A stretch of 42,601 nt of DNA. It comes from JBOGGX01 sp050744245 (GTDB lineage Bacteria > Actinomycetota > Acidimicrobiia > Acidimicrobiales > JBOGGX01). Positions 38,230 through 42,601 of this stretch are shown here, one piece after another. Both the position numbers and the translations under genes were made by a program. Below the pieces are notes generated by a model. It was not told the DNA's origin and did not search any database. It was given only the letters and a program-made list of their open reading frames with translations. Location: assembly GCA_050744245.1 (NCBI GenBank), contig JBOGGX010000194.1, positions 1-42,601 on the forward strand. The letters are read 5' to 3'. The stretch's first letter is position 1, and each line of letters opens with the position of its first letter.

Positions 38230-38257
38230 TTGCATTCACAACAACGGTGTCTATGAT
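38230..38257 (+). promoter_or_regulatory. sigma-70-type promoter of the DUF4193 gene
   Basis: TTGCAT (38230-38235), a 16-base spacer and TATGAT (38252-38257) make the best two-part promoter in the window. The predicted leader is about 29 bases. Confidence 0.6.
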
Positions 38258-38292
38258 CCCGGCGCGAACGTCCCCGAGATCACGGACACGAG

Positions 38293-38808
38293 ATGCCTTC
38301 CGACCTTGAAGAGACGCCCGAAGACCTCGCGGAAGCCCCCGAGGAGCCCGACGACGACGAGCTCGTCGAGGACGAGATCGTCGAGGAGGAGTTCGACGAA
38401 GAGACGTTCGAAACCGAGCTCGACGACGACCTGGCCGACGATGAGGAGTTCGAACCGGACGGCGACGAGGTCGATGACGTGCTCGTCGAGGCCGAGGAGG
38501 ACGGGGTGGAGCCACCGACGCCCGCTCCGACCAAGGAGGACGGCGACGAGGAAGAGGACGAAGACGAGGAGCTGCTCGACGCGGACGATGTGGAGGCCGA
38601 TCTCGACACCATCCTCCGGGAGCGGATCGCCGCCCGTGAGGACGAGGAGGAAGACGAGGAGGAGGCGGCAGAACCCGAGGAGCGGGGGGAAGCGGGCCGG
38701 GTGCTGCCGCGACGACCGGGCGAGTTCGTCTGTCAGAGCTGCTTCCTCGTGAAGCACCCGAGCCAGCTCGCGGATCCGAAGCTGATGTACTGCCTCGACT
38801 GTGTCTGA
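38293..38808 (+). CDS. DUF4193 protein (acidic, C-terminal zinc ribbon)
   Basis: A 171-residue, extremely acidic protein. About 130 residues are dominated by Glu and Asp, followed by the DUF4193 core DVEADLDTILRERIAARED and the C-terminal FVCQSCFLVKHPSQLADPKL...YCLDCV. The paired Cys-x2-Cys motifs predict a zinc ribbon. Typical DUF4193 proteins have about 100 residues, so the acidic N-terminus is an extension. The family is conserved in actinobacteria with unknown function; acidity and zinc ribbon would suit a nucleic-acid or RNA-polymerase-associated partner, but that is conjecture. Overlaps the next gene by eight bases. Confidence 0.88.
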   Translation: MPSDLEETPEDLAEAPEEPDDDELVEDEIVEEEFDEETFETELDDDLADDEEFEPDGDEVDDVLVEAEEDGVEPPTPAPTKEDGDEEEDEDEELLDADDVEADLDTILRERIAAREDEEEDEEEAAEPEERGEAGRVLPRRPGEFVCQSCFLVKHPSQLADPKLMYCLDCV

Positions 38809-39370
38809 CGCCGACGACCAGGATCGGTCGACGAGCGAAGGCCGGACGCCGCTGGAGCAGGCGCTCGATCTCCTCTTCTATGCCCCGATCGGCTTGGCGC
38901 TCAACGCCGAGGAGATGGTGAGCCAGATGGCGGAGCGGGGCCGCCAATCCGTGGCCGCGGGGAGGTTCATCGGGCGGGTGGCGGTGCAGCAGGGCCGTAC
39001 CCAGGTCGACAAGGCGCTCGACCGGCTCCAGGACCAGGCGGCCACGCTCGTCGAACAGCTCGGTCAGCTCGGCGGCGCCGAGGTGCGATCGAGCCCGGCC
39101 GGCGAGCCGGCACCGACGGCACCCACCGCCGACATGGTCGACGAGCCCGAACCGCCTGCGGCCGGCGCCGACGAGCCGCGGCCGGGCGAGCCCTCGGTGG
39201 CCGAGGTGAACGTGGCGATCTCCGACTACGACAGCCTGGCCGCCTCGCAGGTTGTGCCCCGGCTGGCGGGGCTCAGCGTCGACGAGCTCGAGGCGGTTCG
39301 ACGCTACGAGGCGGCCCGTCGCCGGCGCATGACCATCCTGAACCGCATCGCCCAGCTCCAGCGGCCGTAG
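38801..39370 (+). CDS. actinobacterial helical protein of unknown function
   Basis: Predicted 189 residues from GTG 38801. It has an amphipathic N-terminal part (LEQALDLLFYAPIGLALNAEEMVSQM) and a long helical segment RFIGRVAVQQGRTQVDKALDRL. A Pro/Ala-rich linker follows, then a C-terminal helical hairpin ISDYDSLAASQVVPRLAGLS...YEAARRRRMTILNRIAQL. That hairpin is a recurring C-terminal module in actinobacterial proteins, some of which have been called lipid-droplet-associated; I cannot assign function. The eight-base overlap with DUF4193 suggests coupled expression. Confidence 0.72.
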   Translation: MSDADDQDRSTSEGRTPLEQALDLLFYAPIGLALNAEEMVSQMAERGRQSVAAGRFIGRVAVQQGRTQVDKALDRLQDQAATLVEQLGQLGGAEVRSSPAGEPAPTAPTADMVDEPEPPAAGADEPRPGEPSVAEVNVAISDYDSLAASQVVPRLAGLSVDELEAVRRYEAARRRRMTILNRIAQLQRP

Positions 39371-39387
39371 GACAGGGGCCTCGCGGC

Positions 39388-39891
39388 ATGGAGGGCGTCC
39401 GCCGGGCCGGCCGAGACGATCTGCCGCGCCTGGCCGAGCTGGCCGAGGCCGCCATCGCCGAGCTCACGTCGACCAAGGGCGGCGCCGTGTGGAGCCGACG
39501 CGAGGCGCGCCCCAGCCCGGTGGACGACTCGTTGGCGGCCGCGCTGGCGGCCGACGATCACCTCGTCGTGGCGGGCACGGTCGACGACGTCGTGATCGGC
39601 TACGCCGTCGTCCGGATCGAGATGCTCCGCAACGGCGAACGGCTCGCGGTCGTCGACGACATCTACGTCGAGCCCGGTGCCCGCGGCGTCGGCGTCGGGG
39701 AGGCCATGATGGACGCCGTGGTCGAGTGGTGCCGCGGCCACGACTGCATCGGTGTCGACTCGCTCGCCCTGCCCGGCAACCGCGAGACCAAGAACTTCTT
39801 CGAGTCCTTCGGACTCGTGGCCCGGGCCATCGTCGTGCACCGGTCGCTGCGACCTCCCCACGAGCCGGCGGGGGCCGATCCTGGCTCATGA
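39388..39891 (+). CDS. GNAT-family N-acetyltransferase
   Basis: Predicted 167 residues with a complete acetyltransferase fold: VRRAGRDDLPRLAELAEAAI at the start, VVAGTVDDVVIGYAVVRIE, then the core strand and pyrophosphate loop VVDDIYVEPGARGVGVGEAMM. CRGHDCIGVDSLALPGNRETKNFFESFGL follows. The loop G-A-R-G-V-G-V-G binds acetyl-CoA. The substrate is unknown. Its TGA overlaps the ATG of the Nudix gene (ATGA), so the two are coupled. Confidence 0.87.
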   Translation: MEGVRRAGRDDLPRLAELAEAAIAELTSTKGGAVWSRREARPSPVDDSLAAALAADDHLVVAGTVDDVVIGYAVVRIEMLRNGERLAVVDDIYVEPGARGVGVGEAMMDAVVEWCRGHDCIGVDSLALPGNRETKNFFESFGLVARAIVVHRSLRPPHEPAGADPGS

Positions 39892-40301
39892 GCGCGCCCG
39901 TGCGGCCGGTGGTGTGCGTTGGGGCCGTGGCGGTCGACGACGGCCGGCTGCTCATGATCAAACGGGGCCACGGTCCCGCGTTCGGCGAGTGGTCGGTGCC
40001 CGGCGGGCGGGTCGAGCCGGGCGAGACGTTGGCCGAGGCCGTGGTGCGGGAGGTGGCCGAGGAGACCGGCCTCGACGTTGTGTGCGGCGACCTGGTCGGC
40101 TGGGTCGAGCGCATCGGAGGCGACCACCACTACGTCATCCTCGACTTCAGGGTGACCGTCCTCGACGATCGGCCGCCGGCGGCCGGCACCGACGCATCGG
40201 AGGCGGCGTGGGTGCCGCTGCACGAGGTGGGTGAGCTCCAGGTCACCGAGGGCCTGGTCGAGTTTCTCCACGAACACGGCATCGTCGACACCATCGCCTG
40301 A
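39888..40301 (+). CDS. Nudix hydrolase
   Basis: Predicted 137-residue hydrolase of nucleoside diphosphates linked to another group. The Nudix box is complete: GGRVEPGETLAEAVVREVAE then ETGLDV, with the REVAEETGL metal-binding helix. PVVCVGAVAVDDGRLLMIKRG is the usual first strand, and GPAFGEWSVPGG precedes the box. Length and sequence fit small ADP-ribose or (d)NTP pyrophosphohydrolases, but specificity cannot be read. The long frame upstream belongs to the GNAT gene in another phase. Confidence 0.92.
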   Translation: MSAPVRPVVCVGAVAVDDGRLLMIKRGHGPAFGEWSVPGGRVEPGETLAEAVVREVAEETGLDVVCGDLVGWVERIGGDHHYVILDFRVTVLDDRPPAAGTDASEAAWVPLHEVGELQVTEGLVEFLHEHGIVDTIA

Positions 40302-40313
40302 CCGGAGTCAGGC

Positions 40314-41075
40314 TCACCGGCCCAGCCACGTCGGGGGGCGTTTCTCGATGAACGCCCGAGGGCCCTCGTGGAAGTCCTCGGTCCTGGCCACGGTTCGGAA
40401 CGCGTCCGCCGTCAGCCGCCAGCCCTCGTCGTCGCCCTGACCGAGCGAGCCGAGCAGCACCTGCCGGCTCAGCCGCACCGCGACCGGCGCATTGGCGCAC
40501 ACCCGCTCGGCCAGGTCGACGGCGGCCGCCCGCGCCTGGCCCGGCTCGCACAGCTCGTTCACCATCCCCAGCTGCCACGCCCGCTCGGCGCTGATGGGCT
40601 GCCCGGTCAGGACGACCTGCTGGGCGACGGCGAGGGGCAGCGTCCTCGGCAACCGGAAGAGGCCGCCGGCGGCGGCCACGAGGCTCCGGCTCACCTCGGG
40701 CAGCCCGAACGACGCGGCGGTGGAGGCCACGGTGAGGTCGCAGGCGAGCACCACCTCGCACCCGCCGGCCAGGGCCGGACCGTCGACCGCGGCGATGAGC
40801 GGCTTGGTGCGTTCGCGTCGTACCAGGCCGGCGAACCCACCCCGCTCGGTCGACAGCCGGGCCGCGTTACCGGCCGCGATCTCCTTCAGATCGGCGCCGG
40901 CCGAGAACACCGGGCCGACGTGGCCAACCACACCGACCCACACCTCGTCGTCACCCTCGACGCGATCGATCGCGGCCTCGATCCCCTCGGCCACCTCGCC
41001 GTTGATGGCGTTGCGGGCCTCGGGCCGGTTGACGGTGATGACCGCGATGGGTCCGTGCCGCTCGTAGTCGACCAT
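40314..41075 (-). CDS. enoyl-CoA hydratase/isomerase family protein (crotonase)
   Basis: Predicted 253 residues. It has PIAVITVNRPEARNAINGEV at the start, VFSAGADLKEIAAG forming the first half of the oxyanion hole, AVDGPALAGGCEVVLACDL with one catalytic-position Glu, and FGLPEVSRSLVAAAGGLFRL with the second Glu. It ends in the FIEKRPPTWLGR tail typical of the group. Both acidic residues are present, so hydratase activity on medium- or short-chain enoyl-CoA is likely. Start ATG 41075 is preferred to 41102 because TATCGT lies seven bases upstream. Convergent with the Nudix gene, 12 bases apart. Confidence 0.9.
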   Translation of the reverse strand: MVDYERHGPIAVITVNRPEARNAINGEVAEGIEAAIDRVEGDDEVWVGVVGHVGPVFSAGADLKEIAAGNAARLSTERGGFAGLVRRERTKPLIAAVDGPALAGGCEVVLACDLTVASTAASFGLPEVSRSLVAAAGGLFRLPRTLPLAVAQQVVLTGQPISAERAWQLGMVNELCEPGQARAAAVDLAERVCANAPVAVRLSRQVLLGSLGQGDDEGWRLTADAFRTVARTEDFHEGPRAFIEKRPPTWLGR

Positions 41076-41082
41076 GACCGGG

Positions 41083-41088
41083 ACGATA
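41083..41088 (-). promoter_or_regulatory. leaderless-type -10 box of the crotonase gene
   Basis: TATCGT on the minus strand, seven bases before the ATG at 41075. Confidence 0.5.
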
Positions 41089-41173
41089 TTCGTCGTCCAC
41101 ATCCGCCCGAGCCGCAGAGATCGTGGCTACGGTTGGGCGGAGCGACGGGACCTACCCCATTGAGGTAGTCATC

Positions 41174-41380
41174 TTGGCGGAACGAAGCTTGTTCGAGTGC
41201 CCGTACTGCACGTCGTCGTACGTCGACCGCCTCTTCCTGGCCTCACTCAACCTCGACACCTGCGCCTGCCTGGCCTGTGGCGCCCGGTGGGACGAGGACG
41301 CGTCGACGGGTGAGTTCCGCGGCCGGGCCGCGACCGGCTCGATGCTCGGCCACGACTGGGGGACCGGCCGCTCCTCTTAG
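41174..41380 (+). CDS. small zinc-ribbon protein
   Basis: Predicted 68 residues starting at a TTG (41174) with GAGGT seven to eight bases upstream; no ATG or GTG lies closer in frame. LFECPYCTSSYVDRL and CACLACGARWDED give two Cys-x2-Cys pairs about 20 residues apart, a small zinc ribbon with an aromatic after the last pair. Such proteins are often nucleic-acid or protein adaptors; no function is claimed. A TACGGT box lies at about 41128. Its TAG overlaps the stop of the convergent gene by three bases. Confidence 0.75.
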   Translation: MAERSLFECPYCTSSYVDRLFLASLNLDTCACLACGARWDEDASTGEFRGRAATGSMLGHDWGTGRSS

Positions 41381-42601
41381 CGGTGGAGGGCCTCGCCCGC
41401 CTCGAGCTCGGTGCCGGCGGGGTCGGATTCGACGGCGTCGTCCGCCTCGGGTGTCGGTGGAGCTTCGGCCTCGGCGTCGGCGGCGTCGGCCGCACGCGGC
41501 TCGATCCCCACCTCGGCCTCGGGCTCACCCACCGGTTCGGCTGCTTCGGGGGTGGGGTCCGGCTCGGGGTGGGTGGACGCGGACGGCGCCGCCGCATGGG
41601 CACCGGGTGGCGGAGGGGGTGGTGGGGCGGGTCGGGCCGGCTTCGACGTGGGTCGGGTGGGCGGCCGGCGGCGGGTTCGGCGGGCCGGCTCGGCCTGCGC
41701 CTCGATGCCGAAGGCGGCGGCCACCTCGGGGAGCCGGCTGGCGAAGCGCTGGATGGTGGCCTGCAACTCGGGCGACGGGTTGGTCGGCACCGATCGGGGG
41801 GTGACCGCCCGCCGCACCGGGGCGAAGGACAGGGCCTCGAGCACCGCGGCCCACCGGTCGGCGCTGGCCTCGGCGGTGAGCGATGCCGCGGTCGACTCGG
41901 CCAGCCGCGCCGCCATGTCACGCGGGAAGATCGTGCCCGCCTTCGGTGGACGGGAGCTGAGCCGGAGGGCCCTGACCACGCGACCGTCGTGCAACGCGCC
42001 GGTGATCTCGTGCAGCCACGTCCGCTGCTCCTCGTCGACGCGACGGGCCAGGGCCTGGCGGAGCAACGCGGCCAGCTGGCGGGTCTCGTCGTCGCGGGCG
42101 GCGACGTCGGCGGCGACGACAACCGACCGCAGATCGCGCAGGTCGAGCTCGGCGAGGTCGCCCAGCGCGGCCTCGGCCCGGTCGCGCCACTCTGCGGTTC
42201 GCAACCGAGGCAGCAGCTCCTCGGCCAGGGCCAGGAGGGGGGCTGCCTTGATCTCGGGTCGACCCTCGGCGGTCGAGGTCGTGTTCTGCTTCTCGATGGC
42301 CAGCCGCACCGCAGGGATGCCGCCCTGCAGCACCTGTTCGGCCACCGGACGCTGCTCGGGGGGCAGCGACTCGAGCACGGCCTTGCGGTGGGCGCGCCCG
42401 GCCCTCAGCCGCTTGGGCTTGGGTCGGGCCGGCTCGGCCGGCGGTCGGCTGCGGGTTCTCGGGGTGGGCGACCGGCCCGCGCGCTCGGGGCGCTCCGGTG
42501 GCTCCGATCGGTTGACGTCGTCGGTCCTGGCGGCCTCGCCCCCTTCGGCCCGGCGGGGCGGATGCTCGCGTCGACGCCGGGTGGAATCGGCGGGCTGGCC
42601 G
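41377..42601 (-). CDS. unknown protein with basic and proline/glutamate-rich ends (5' end beyond the window)
   Basis: The frame is open from the right edge to the TAA at 41377, about 408 codons. The visible N-terminal part is basic and proline-rich (ARPKPKRLRAGRAHRKAV). A helical core follows: LPPEQRPVAEQVLQGGIPAV, LLALAEELLPRLRTAEWRDR, LRSVVVAADVAARDDETRQL and KAGTIFPRDMAARLAES. The C-terminal third is disordered, first Arg/Pro-rich and then Ala/Glu/Pro-rich and acidic. I do not recognise the family. The basic tail and helical middle could suit a nucleic-acid- or ribosome-associated protein, but this is only a guess. A GTG at 42378 is an internal start candidate, but the frame continues with similar composition. 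Confidence 0.72.
   Translation of the reverse strand, partial: GQPADSTRRRREHPPRRAEGGEAARTDDVNRSEPPERPERAGRSPTPRTRSRPPAEPARPKPKRLRAGRAHRKAVLESLPPEQRPVAEQVLQGGIPAVRLAIEKQNTTSTAEGRPEIKAAPLLALAEELLPRLRTAEWRDRAEAALGDLAELDLRDLRSVVVAADVAARDDETRQLAALLRQALARRVDEEQRTWLHEITGALHDGRVVRALRLSSRPPKAGTIFPRDMAARLAESTAASLTAEASADRWAAVLEALSFAPVRRAVTPRSVPTNPSPELQATIQRFASRLPEVAAAFGIEAQAEPARRTRRRPPTRPTSKPARPAPPPPPPPGAHAAAPSASTHPEPDPTPEAAEPVGEPEAEVGIEPRAADAADAEAEAPPTPEADDAVESDPAGTELEAGEALHR

Noticed and set aside
1..42601. CRISPR arrays, tRNA or rRNA genes
   Set aside because: No regularly spaced direct repeats, no cloverleaf-like TTCGA-type arm with matching acceptor stem and no ribosomal RNA sequence were found on reading either strand.

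Overview
The window is about 42.6 kb of very GC-rich DNA, packed with genes on both strands. It comes from an actinobacterium, most likely of the class Acidimicrobiia. The evidence for Actinomycetota is a complete Pup-proteasome locus, a DUF4193 protein, HelY, TrmI, a MarP-like protease and PafBC. The narrower class is inferred from gene content and promoter style and was not tested against any database.

Left part (1-13.4 kb). The minus strand carries a sugar-phosphate block, tkt - tal - pgl, followed by the start of a membrane protein that runs off the left edge. Next, also on the minus strand, is a small unknown protein translationally coupled to a FIST-domain sensor protein. Divergent from these on the plus strand are a domain-swapped ADP-forming acyl-CoA synthetase, a D-Ala-D-Ala carboxypeptidase, a LON-domain protein, three small membrane proteins, the tRNA m1A58 methyltransferase TrmI and a MarP-like serine protease.

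Central part (13.4-33.5 kb). This is the Pup-proteasome superlocus: a ferredoxin (minus), the ATPase Mpa/ARC, a decayed pseudogene, a GNAT enzyme, Dop, Pup, PrcB, PrcA, a DUF2007 protein (minus), PafA, an ArfB-like hydrolase (minus), DUF3866, PafB, PafC, signal peptidase I, a glycerophosphodiesterase (minus), a propeller protein with a ubiquitin-like MoaD partner, TatA/B, TatC, HelY and a lone lipid-kinase C-terminal domain. Dop deamidates Pup and removes it, PafA ligates it, Mpa unfolds tagged proteins, PrcAB degrades them, and PafBC is the linked DNA-damage regulator. The order trmI - mpa - dop - pup - prcBA - pafA - pafBC - tat - helY matches the arrangement I know from mycobacteria.

Right part (33.5-42.6 kb). 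This holds a remnant GlsB-like membrane protein, an M20 amidohydrolase, a tandem ThyX-like protein with degenerate motifs, a LysM/M23 cell-wall hydrolase broken by one base, DUF4193, a small helical protein, GNAT and Nudix enzymes, a crotonase (minus), a zinc-ribbon protein and an unknown basic/proline-rich protein leaving the right edge.

Three features cut across the window. Many genes have a TANNNT -10 box 6-7 bases before the start codon, which indicates leaderless mRNAs. One intergenic repeat family has five copies, all on the same strand. A second repeat family has three copies, two of which place a hairpin over a start codon. I saw no tRNA, rRNA, CRISPR array, insertion sequence or prophage.
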